Source: an uncultured Erysipelothrix sp. | Lineage (GTDB): Bacteria > Bacillota_I > Bacilli_A > Erysipelotrichales > Erysipelotrichaceae | Direction: 5' to 3' | DNA length: 44,034 bases | NCBI GenBank assembly: GCA_947631935.1 | Contig: CANRNG010000006.1 | Coordinates: 1 to 44,034, forward strand | Shown here: positions 36,150 through 44,034 of the stretch, piece by piece | Layout: the number at the start of each line of letters is the position of its first letter | How positions within the stretch are numbered: position 1 is the stretch's first letter | Position numbers and translations under genes: made by a program | Notes under the pieces: generated by a model | What the model saw: only the letters and a program-made list of their open reading frames with translations | The model's database searches: none | Told to the model about the DNA's origin: nothing

Positions 36150-38061
36150 GATGAGTGAGTTTGATTTACTGATCCGTAATAAGGATGTGGATGCATTACT
36201 TTTGGCACTGCAAAGATATAAAAACGTTATGTTTAAGGATAAGGTGGCTGAAGTAGCGGGTTTTTCTCTCTATGAAAGTACTTATGATTTTGAAGATAAT
36301 GCGGATAAGCAAAACCATATTCAATCGATATTAAAAAGATTGGACGAGGTTAAGAAAAAAGCGGGTTCTAAAGGTAATCTATTTCAAGACTTGGGTCTAA
36401 AAACCATGAACTTTAATGAACTGGATCAAATTGTTTCGGATACAGACTTGGATAATATTTTGGATATGTATGCAGAACATTATGAGAGTGCTACCCATTT
36501 GGTTGAAAATTTTAATATTCATTTTCCTTGGGAAGATGCGGATTTTTCAACTGAACTTTTAAAGAGTTTGGAAAACGTTAAACCGATTATTGGTAAAGTA
36601 CCCAATGAGCATTTAGATGAATTGGTTGAAGTTTTAAGTGAACTTAAAGATATTTACTTTATGTATGAGCCCAAAAAAGAAGAAGAAGCTTCTATTATGG
36701 TGGTCATTCCAGCGCCAATTTACTGTGACAAAGTCTATGTCTTGGTTGATAAATATGAGGTGGAGTTGCGTTCATCGATTTCTTTACACATTGAAAAATA
36801 TTTAGAGGTGATGAAGATGTATCTGCGTCGTACGCTGGATAAGCGGGCCAATATGGATGATCGTATGTCTCGTTTGGGCTTGTATCAAGAAATTCTGAAA
36901 GCCCACTATGAAGCGCTTAGAAATGAGGCTTTGCGTGAAGAAAGCAAACAAAAATTCTTAAGCTCTGAACATGTTACGTATATGAGTGGTTGGGTTTATG
37001 AAGAAGATTGGGAAGCTTTTGAAGCCGTTGTTTCAAAGGTAACAGAATCTGTTTATGATTTATCACTTGAAAAAGCAGAAGCCACTTCACCAGAGATTCC
37101 AATTAAACTTAGAAACAATAAATTTGTATCCGCGTTTGAACCGATTACCAATATGTATTCACAACCACGATACGATGAATTGGATCCCACGCCACTTCTG
37201 GCACCATTCTATGCATTCTTCTTTGGGATGATGTTGGCGGATGTGGGCTATGGCTTGGTGATGGGGATTGTGATGTTTTTGGCTCAAAAATATTTGAACC
37301 TGAAAAAAGGCACCAAAGATATGGTCCGACTGTTGATGTACGTGTCCATTCCTACCGCATTTTGGGGATTGATTTATGGTTCCTTCTTTGGCGGTATTGT
37401 ACCCATGAAGGCGTTGGTGGATATTGGCAGTGAATATAATACAATCCTGGTTTTGGCACTTGGATTTGGGATTGTCCATCTCTTTTATGGATTGGCAATT
37501 AAAGGATATATTTATTTTAAAAATGATAAGAAACGTTACATTATTTATGATGTTATTCTTTGGTATATGACTTTACTGGGGGCGGTTGTGTTGGTATCAC
37601 AAATGTTTACGGATGTGATGGCACCTTATACGACCCTTGCCACCATTATAATGGTTATTGGGATGGTTGGGATTGTCCTTACCAATGGACGCGATGCGAA
37701 AACTGCGGGTGGTAAAGCCGCTTCAGGTCTTTATAGCTTATATGGTTTAACCAATTATATTGGGGATGTGGTTTCTTATTCAAGATTGATGGCACTGGGT
37801 CTATCAGGAGCCTCGATTGGATTGGCGTTTAATATGATGGTCGACATGGTTTCAGGTATGGGATTTATCGGGGTCATCTTTGGCGTTTTCTTGTTTATAG
37901 GAGGGCACACCTTTAATCTCTTAATTAGTGGTTTGAGTTCCTATGTGCACTCTGCGCGTTTAACTTATGTTGAATTTTTCGGTAAGTTTTTTGTGGGTGG
38001 CGGTCGAGCCTTTAAAGAGTTCATCGCAAAACCGACGTATATTGATTTAGAGGAGGAATAA
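36136..38061 (+). CDS. ntpI: V-type ATP synthase subunit I
   Basis: PLLAPFYAFFFGMMLADVGYGLVMGIVM; NYIGDVVSYSRLMALGLSGASIGLAFN; GHTFNLLISGLSSYVHSARLTYVEFFGKFF. Confidence 0.96.
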   Translation: MAIVKMSEFDLLIRNKDVDALLLALQRYKNVMFKDKVAEVAGFSLYESTYDFEDNADKQNHIQSILKRLDEVKKKAGSKGNLFQDLGLKTMNFNELDQIVSDTDLDNILDMYAEHYESATHLVENFNIHFPWEDADFSTELLKSLENVKPIIGKVPNEHLDELVEVLSELKDIYFMYEPKKEEEASIMVVIPAPIYCDKVYVLVDKYEVELRSSISLHIEKYLEVMKMYLRRTLDKRANMDDRMSRLGLYQEILKAHYEALRNEALREESKQKFLSSEHVTYMSGWVYEEDWEAFEAVVSKVTESVYDLSLEKAEATSPEIPIKLRNNKFVSAFEPITNMYSQPRYDELDPTPLLAPFYAFFFGMMLADVGYGLVMGIVMFLAQKYLNLKKGTKDMVRLLMYVSIPTAFWGLIYGSFFGGIVPMKALVDIGSEYNTILVLALGFGIVHLFYGLAIKGYIYFKNDKKRYIIYDVILWYMTLLGAVVLVSQMFTDVMAPYTTLATIIMVIGMVGIVLTNGRDAKTAGGKAASGLYSLYGLTNYIGDVVSYSRLMALGLSGASIGLAFNMMVDMVSGMGFIGVIFGVFLFIGGHTFNLLISGLSSYVHSARLTYVEFFGKFFVGGGRAFKEFIAKPTYIDLEEE

Positions 38062-38065
38062 AAGT

Positions 38066-38545
38066 ATGACAGTATCTGAATTTATCTTAAACTATGGGGG
38101 CCTAATCTTTGCATTACTGGGAATGGCTTTGGTTGTCATTATCCCAGGCTATAATTCTGGAGTTGGTGTTGGTATGGTGGGTGAGGCTACAACTGGACTT
38201 TTGATGGATGAACCAGAAAAGTTCGGTAAGAGTTTGCTATTACAAATGATGCCTGCATCACAAGGTCTATATGGCTTTGTTATCGCAATCATGACCTTGG
38301 GTCGTTTACATGTGGGAATGGGACTGCAAGAAGGATTGTATATTTTTGTGGCTTGTTTACCGATGGCAATTGTCGGGGGTCCGACTGCGTTAGCACAAGC
38401 ACGCGTTGCGGTATCTGGTGTACAACTCTTGGCCCGTAATGAAAATGAAATGACCAAGAACATTATCTATGCAGTTATGGTTGAGACATATGCGTTATTG
38501 GCGTTTGTTTCATCAATCATCTTGCTTAACCAGGTGGCATTCTAA
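38066..38545 (+). CDS. ntpK: V-type ATP synthase subunit K (rotor ring)
   Basis: GVGVGMVGEATTGLLMDEPEKFGKSLLLQMMPASQGLYGFVIA...IIYAVMVETYALLAF. Confidence 0.96.
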   Translation: MTVSEFILNYGGLIFALLGMALVVIIPGYNSGVGVGMVGEATTGLLMDEPEKFGKSLLLQMMPASQGLYGFVIAIMTLGRLHVGMGLQEGLYIFVACLPMAIVGGPTALAQARVAVSGVQLLARNENEMTKNIIYAVMVETYALLAFVSSIILLNQVAF

Positions 38546-39120
38546 TGACTACCAAAGGTATTGGCGCTCTCATTGATTCCATCAAAGAAGATGTCCAAGC
38601 CGCAATGGATGTGGAAATTAATTCCGCAAACGAAGCTGGTAAAAAGCTTTATCAAGAAATGATGGATGAAGCGAAAGAGCGATTTGAAAAAACAAAGAAA
38701 AAACAAGATGAAGAAGTCCTTGTCATCTATAAAAATGAAGTTAAGAAAAGTCACCATGAAGCCCAAATGGATGTAGATAATTACAAACATGAACTGGTAG
38801 ATCGTGTGATGGCAGAGGCCTTAGAAAGACTTCAAACCATGGACACAAAGGGTTTTATCACCAAGCTGGATGCCGTTTTGGCTAGAGAAAATGGTAAAGA
38901 AAAACCACGTATCTCAGTTGATTCAAGCTATTATCCTGCAGTCTTAAGTTCGCATGGTACAGAGTATCAAGTCTTAGAAGATACAGAGATGACACCTGGA
39001 TTTGTGTTGAAATTTAAGAATTATGATGTTGATTGTGAATTTAAACGCTTATTCCAATATAATTACGATACCATTGTGAAAATCACGTTGGTGAACTTAT
39101 TTGGAGAAGACAATGCGTAG
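38545..39120 (+). CDS. ntpE: V-type ATP synthase subunit E
   Basis: N-terminal charged coiled coil, position between K and C in an ntp-order operon. Confidence 0.85.
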   Translation: MTTKGIGALIDSIKEDVQAAMDVEINSANEAGKKLYQEMMDEAKERFEKTKKKQDEEVLVIYKNEVKKSHHEAQMDVDNYKHELVDRVMAEALERLQTMDTKGFITKLDAVLARENGKEKPRISVDSSYYPAVLSSHGTEYQVLEDTEMTPGFVLKFKNYDVDCEFKRLFQYNYDTIVKITLVNLFGEDNA

Positions 39121-39742
39121 TCAGTACTTACAAGAAAATGTTCAAGTGATGCAAATGGTTTCAAAATTGGATGACTTGAAAACAGAAGGGTCTGTGGATG
39201 CGTGGATTTCAAAGAAACGGATTGAAATGCGGGATTATCTTGAATCTGTAGCAGTGCCGACCCCTATTTTGAACATGCTTTATTATCCTGAATACATGGG
39301 ATTAAAAGCACTTAAAGATTCCCAAGTACTTGAACTCTTTGTGAATCATGAACCGGGGTCTGTTGCTGAGAATTATGGCAAGGTGCTGATAGATTTTTAT
39401 GCCTTGGAATATTTTTTGAGGCTTGGAAAAAGACCTGCCTTATCTCATGAGGGTTATATCCCAAAACATGAATTTGATGGGGCTAATAATGCAGCACAAG
39501 TTGCCTATAAATCACCCTACTTCAGATCCTTGGTGAACTTGTCTTTGGATACGTATCGTAAGGCCATGGACGAAGCGCTCTATAAAAGATTTAAACCTTT
39601 TTCAGAGGGTGCTATGGGATTGGATGGCATTGTGGCAAAAGCGATAATTTACAATCTCAAATTAGAGAATATAAGAATTAAAGAAAAGGCATCGGTATTA
39701 AAAGTAGATGCTGATAAGATTGTGAGGGATTTTTATGTCTAA
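39113..39742 (+). CDS. ntpC: V-type ATP synthase subunit C
   Basis: Operon position; ...IVAKAIIYNLKLENIRIKEKASVLKVDADKIVRDFYV resembles the C/d subunit C-terminus. Confidence 0.85.
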   Translation: MRSQYLQENVQVMQMVSKLDDLKTEGSVDAWISKKRIEMRDYLESVAVPTPILNMLYYPEYMGLKALKDSQVLELFVNHEPGSVAENYGKVLIDFYALEYFLRLGKRPALSHEGYIPKHEFDGANNAAQVAYKSPYFRSLVNLSLDTYRKAMDEALYKRFKPFSEGAMGLDGIVAKAIIYNLKLENIRIKEKASVLKVDADKIVRDFYV

Positions 39743-40037
39743 TGTTGTTTATTTAACATTCAATCAAAAAGAGCCCCTTATGGCCAGTTTTGGGATGGAT
39801 GTGGTGACTTTGAATAAAAGTGAACCCGCAATGGTGATGGATCGTGAACTGCGATCGCGTCGTGTTGAGATTGCTTATATGAGTAATGAAGTCTACCGTA
39901 CATACCAAGATTTTTTCACCAATTATGAAAAAGATTTGGCTTATATATTATTTGACAGTCAAGACCCAACCAGTTCGCTTGCGAAAAGAAGGTTGAAAGA
40001 TGTCTTGGCGTCATCCATTGGAATACAAACACGTTAG
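39735..40037 (+). CDS. V-type ATP synthase subunit F (NtpG)
   Basis: Operon position between C and A, ~100 aa, VAYILFDSQDPTSSLAKRRLKDVLASSIGIQTR. Confidence 0.8.
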   Translation: MSNVVYLTFNQKEPLMASFGMDVVTLNKSEPAMVMDRELRSRRVEIAYMSNEVYRTYQDFFTNYEKDLAYILFDSQDPTSSLAKRRLKDVLASSIGIQTR

Positions 40038-40048
40038 GAGGAAGATAA

Positions 40049-41812
40049 ATGGCATATGGTGTAATCACAAAAGTATCTGGTCCCTTGGTCGTAGCTGAAA
40101 ACATACCAGGCGCACGTTTATTCGATACTGTCTATGTTTCTGATAAAAAACTACTTGGAGAAATCATTGAAATTCGGGGGAGTAAATCTTCAATTCAAGT
40201 TTATGAAGAAACATCGGGTATTAAGGTAGGTGAGCCAGTAACATCACTCTATCGACCGCTCAGTATTACATTGGGTCCTGGGATTCTTTCCCAAATCATT
40301 GATGGCGTTGGCCGTGATTTGGGACAATACGAACAAGCATCCGGGAACTTTTTACAACACGGACTCCATTTTGAGTCTATTGATAAAGAAAAAAAATGGG
40401 AATTCATTCCCTTAAAAAAAGTGGGGGACTCAGTTAATCAAGGTGATATGTTGGGGTATGTTAATGAATACCACCTCAAACATTACATTATGGTTCCAGT
40501 CGGTATGTCAGGGGTACTTACCCACATTGAGGCAGGTTCATTTGATGTTACTCAAACTGTAGCCATCATTGATGATGGCACAAAACATGATGTTACCATG
40601 ATGGTCAGATGGCCCATTCGTAAAGCAAGACCCTATTTAAACAAACATTTGCCTACAGAGCCATTGATTACAGGTCAAAGGGTCATTGATACCTTTTTCC
40701 CTGTCGCAAAAGGGGGAACTGCTGCAGTACCTGGGCCCTTTGGTTCTGGTAAAACCGTAGTCCAACACCAAATTGCGAAATGGTCCAATGCGGACATCGT
40801 GATTTATGTTGGGTGTGGTGAGCGTGGAAATGAAATTACAGATGTGCTGAATGAATTTCCAGCCATCCATGATCCACGTAACAATGCCCCATTAATGAAT
40901 AAAACTGTTTTAATCGCAAACACTTCCAATATGCCTGTAGCCGCACGTGAAGCTTCCATCTATACTGGTATGACCATTGCTGAATACTTTAGAGATATGG
41001 GTTATCATGCCGCTATGATGGCGGATTCAACTTCAAGATGGGCCGAAGCCCTTCGAGAAATGAGTGGCCGTTTGGAAGAAATGCCAGGAGACGAGGGTTA
41101 TCCAGCCTACTTAAGTTCAAGACTGGCTGAAGTTTATGAACGTGCTGGCATTGTAACACCTTTGGGTGAGGATAAAGAAGTGGGTTCAGTAACCATGATT
41201 GGGGCAGTTAGCCCTGCAGGTGGAGATTTATCAGAACCTGTGACCCAAGCTACTTTAAGAATTGTAAAAGTCTTTTGGGCTTTAGATTCTGAACTTGCTT
41301 ATGCAAGACATTTCCCTGCCATTCATTGGTTGGATTCATATTCGCTGTATCAACAATCATTGGAGCGTTTTGTGCGTAAAATGGGAGGTAGAAATGTTTC
41401 TCGAAACCGCCAACAAGCCATGATGATATTGAAAGAAGAAAGTCGTCTACAGGAAATTGTACAACTCGTGGGTAGAGATACCTTGAGTAATGCTGATATT
41501 TTAAAATTAGAAGTTGCGCGCATGATTCGTGAAGACTTTCTACAACAAAATGCTTTCCAAGATGAAGACACTTATACTTCTTTTAAGAAGCAAGCTTTAA
41601 TGTTGTCAAATATTATTGAGTTTTATCATAAAGCCAATGATTATCTCAATCGCGATCATGTTTATATTGCAGATATTATGAATATGGAGTCGGTATACCT
41701 CATTTCAAGAATGAAGTATGTTTCAGATGATAATCTGAGTCCACTTGAATTGATTCCGCAAACCATTGAAAAAGAATTTGAAAAATTGGTTGAAGGGGGC
41801 GAATATGCATGA
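40049..41812 (+). CDS. ntpA: V-type ATP synthase catalytic subunit A
   Basis: Walker [73 protein letters not shown]. Confidence 0.98.
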   Translation: MAYGVITKVSGPLVVAENIPGARLFDTVYVSDKKLLGEIIEIRGSKSSIQVYEETSGIKVGEPVTSLYRPLSITLGPGILSQIIDGVGRDLGQYEQASGNFLQHGLHFESIDKEKKWEFIPLKKVGDSVNQGDMLGYVNEYHLKHYIMVPVGMSGVLTHIEAGSFDVTQTVAIIDDGTKHDVTMMVRWPIRKARPYLNKHLPTEPLITGQRVIDTFFPVAKGGTAAVPGPFGSGKTVVQHQIAKWSNADIVIYVGCGERGNEITDVLNEFPAIHDPRNNAPLMNKTVLIANTSNMPVAAREASIYTGMTIAEYFRDMGYHAAMMADSTSRWAEALREMSGRLEEMPGDEGYPAYLSSRLAEVYERAGIVTPLGEDKEVGSVTMIGAVSPAGGDLSEPVTQATLRIVKVFWALDSELAYARHFPAIHWLDSYSLYQQSLERFVRKMGGRNVSRNRQQAMMILKEESRLQEIVQLVGRDTLSNADILKLEVARMIREDFLQQNAFQDEDTYTSFKKQALMLSNIIEFYHKANDYLNRDHVYIADIMNMESVYLISRMKYVSDDNLSPLELIPQTIEKEFEKLVEGGEYA

Positions 41813-43185
41813 GAAGTTATAAAAGTATTAGAGAAGTCGTAGGACCACTTTTAATTGTTGACCATGTTGAAGGGGTTGCCTATGATGAATTGGTTGAGAT
41901 CTACGTTGGTCATGATGATCGTCGTATTGGTCGTGTCCTAGAAATCGATGGCGATGCGGCAGTGGTTCAGTTATTTGAATCCAATATGGGAATTACACCC
42001 GAAGAAACACGGGTTCGCTTTATGGGTAAACCCATGACACTTCAAGTATCTGAAAGTATGATTGGTCGTGTTTATGATGGTAAGGGACAACTCAATGACA
42101 AGGGTCCTACCTTAATTTCATTTGAAGAACGTGATATCAATGGGGCAGTTATGAACCCAATGGCACGGAACTATCCTGATCAATTTGTACAAACTGGGAT
42201 TTCAACCATTGATGTCTTGAATACCTTGGTTGTGGGACAAAAACTCCCGATTTTCTCGGGTTCGGGATTGCCTCATAATGAGTTAGCAGCACAAATTGCA
42301 CGTCAAGCAACAGTTCTTAACGATGAAATTGAATTTGCGGTTGTGTTTTGTGCGATGGGTATTTCTTATGAAGAAGCCCGATTCTTTGAGGATGAATTCC
42401 AAAGAACGGGAGCCATTGATCGTACCGTTATGTTTATGAACCTGGCTGATGCTCCGGCTATTGAACGTATCATTGCGCCTAAAATGGCGATTACAGCCGC
42501 TGAATATTTGGCCTTTGAACAAGACATGAACGTAATTTTAATTATGTCGGATATGACCTATTATGCAGAATCACTTCGTGAGATTTCTGCTTCTCGTAAA
42601 GAAATTCCAGGACGTCGTGGTTATCCAGGGTATATGTATACCGATTTGGCAAGCCTTTATGAGCGTGCAGGAAGACTGAAGGGGAAACCAGGTTCCTTGA
42701 CCATGTTGCCTATTTTGTCGATGCCAGAAGATGATAAAACACATCCCATTCCTGACTTAACAGGATATATTACCGAGGGACAAATCATACTTAACCGAGA
42801 TCTAAATCGTTCGGAAATTGTACCCCCTGTGGATGTCTTACCCAGTTTGAGTCGTTTGAAGGATAAAGGAATTGGTGAAGGCAAGACCCGTGAAGATCAT
42901 GCGGATTTGATGAATCAACTCTTTGCATCCTATGCTCATGGTAAATCTGTGGTTGAAATGGCTTCGATTTTAGGAGAGAGTTCGCTTTCTAAATTAGACA
43001 AACTTTACGTTAAATTTGCGGATAGTTTTGAACAAGAATTTATCAAACAGGGATTCTATACCAATCGAACCATTGAACAATCCCTTGATTTGGGTTGGGA
43101 TTTATTGTCGATGCTACCCAAAGCTGAACTCAAACGGGTCCGTGATGTGTTCATTGAACGCTACTATCGAGATGATGAATCATGA
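41809..43185 (+). CDS. ntpB: V-type ATP synthase subunit B
   Basis: [74 protein letters not shown]. Confidence 0.98.
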   Translation: MRSYKSIREVVGPLLIVDHVEGVAYDELVEIYVGHDDRRIGRVLEIDGDAAVVQLFESNMGITPEETRVRFMGKPMTLQVSESMIGRVYDGKGQLNDKGPTLISFEERDINGAVMNPMARNYPDQFVQTGISTIDVLNTLVVGQKLPIFSGSGLPHNELAAQIARQATVLNDEIEFAVVFCAMGISYEEARFFEDEFQRTGAIDRTVMFMNLADAPAIERIIAPKMAITAAEYLAFEQDMNVILIMSDMTYYAESLREISASRKEIPGRRGYPGYMYTDLASLYERAGRLKGKPGSLTMLPILSMPEDDKTHPIPDLTGYITEGQIILNRDLNRSEIVPPVDVLPSLSRLKDKGIGEGKTREDHADLMNQLFASYAHGKSVVEMASILGESSLSKLDKLYVKFADSFEQEFIKQGFYTNRTIEQSLDLGWDLLSMLPKAELKRVRDVFIERYYRDDES

Positions 43186-43805
43186 CACGCCGCCTCAATG
43201 TGAATCCAACCCGTATGGTCCTCAATGATCTTCAAAAAAGAAGAGACATTGCCAAACAAGGTCATAAACTGCTTAAAGAAAAACAAGACTCTTTAATTCG
43301 TCAATTCATGGAGTATTATGATGATGCTCAAAATATGCGTCGAGAAATTGAGACTGATTTTGCTTTAATGAGTCAAGATTATGTTTATGCAAGTCTTGAG
43401 ATGGATGAAGAGATCATTAAAGAGAACCTCCAAGAGGTGAATGAATCGCTCCAAGTTGAGATGCGTAATGAGATGGTTTTTGGGATGAGTGTACCCAAAT
43501 TTGAAATTATATCAGAGAGTACACCGACACAGTCATCTTCCATTTTTAAATCGCATCATCGTATTGATAAAATGAAACAATCGCATCCAAAGGTTCGTGA
43601 GCGTTTAATCGCTTTGGCTGAACTTGAGAAAACGTGTTTCATCTTGGCCAATGAAATTCGTACGACACGCCGTCGTGTTAACTCGCTTGAGCATAGAACG
43701 ATTCCACAGCTGGATGTAACCATTACTTACATTAGGTTAAGAATTGATGATCAAGCCCGTTCACAACAAGCCCGTGTTATGAAAGTAACGGATAAAGTAA
43801 AGTGA
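43182..43805 (+). CDS. ntpD: V-type ATP synthase subunit D
   Basis: [61 protein letters not shown]. Confidence 0.96.
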   Translation: MTRRLNVNPTRMVLNDLQKRRDIAKQGHKLLKEKQDSLIRQFMEYYDDAQNMRREIETDFALMSQDYVYASLEMDEEIIKENLQEVNESLQVEMRNEMVFGMSVPKFEIISESTPTQSSSIFKSHHRIDKMKQSHPKVRERLIALAELEKTCFILANEIRTTRRRVNSLEHRTIPQLDVTITYIRLRIDDQARSQQARVMKVTDKVK

Positions 43806-43833
43806 GAAGAGGTAAAACTCTTCTTTTTTGTTT
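43806..43833 (+). terminator. Rho-independent terminator of V-ATPase operon
   Basis: AGAAGAG-gtaaaa-CTCTTCTTTTTTG. Confidence 0.85.
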
Positions 43834-43927
43834 TGTTAATTTTTATTAACAATTCATAAATTGTCTTTTATTATCTATAATTGTATAATTATAAAGACCT
43901 ATTATGGGATTAGGACTGGAGGACAAT

Positions 43928-44034
43928 ATGGCTTTATTTGGTATGGCTCCAAAATTAGAGTTAAATGTTATTTTAAGTGGTCTGGCACTGTTTATGATTG
44001 GGATACATTACTTAGGTGATGGGCTGACAGAAGC
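43928..44034 (+). CDS. Na/Pi cotransporter family protein, 3'-truncated by window edge
   Basis: MALFGMAPKLELNVILSGLALFMIGIHYLGDGLTEA; open to the window end, typical N-terminus of Na/Pi cotransporters. Confidence 0.75.
   Translation, partial: MALFGMAPKLELNVILSGLALFMIGIHYLGDGLTE

Noticed and set aside
37159-37479. 106-aa minus-strand ORF within ntpI
   Set aside because: Shadow ORF opposite a well-conserved membrane domain of subunit I.

Overview
The window is a 44 kb low-GC Firmicutes-like chromosomal segment. It uses the standard bacterial code: TGA acts as a stop and Trp is TGG. No integrase, transposase or CRISPR array was seen. Backbone genes are: a truncated lone AbiEi-type antitoxin at the left edge; a MarR + ABC exporter pair; small housekeeping genes; a beta-glucoside PTS operon with a divergent PRD/EIIA regulator; an ArsR-rhodanese regulator divergent from an OsmC / membrane protein / CcdA / TlpA redox cluster; a ChrA pair; a YeiH-type exporter; an M42 peptidase; a YjjG-like HAD phosphatase; tRNA-Ala(TGC) and tRNA-Ile(GAT); a HEPN-like/CBS protein; a CPBP protease; and a complete TetR-headed V-type ATPase operon with the start of a Na/Pi cotransporter gene. 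The most interesting part is a compact defence island at about 5.6-17.7 kb. It holds (i) a seven-gene cluster: an RCC1-like protein, a Z1-domain SF2 ATPase, a GHKL (MORC/paraMORC-like) ATPase, two uncharacterised proteins, a PD-(D/E)XK protein and a C5-cytosine DNA methyltransferase; and (ii) a translationally coupled pair, a MazG-like pyrophosphohydrolase and a GIY-YIG/SLFN-g3 (DUF2075) helicase fusion. The Z1/GHKL/nuclease/methylase core matches the class of GHKL-containing restriction-modification neighbourhoods already described by comparative genomics. The RCC1-like leader protein and the adjacent MazG/GIY-YIG-helicase pair are the least explained parts. All assignments come from reading motifs by eye; no searches were run.
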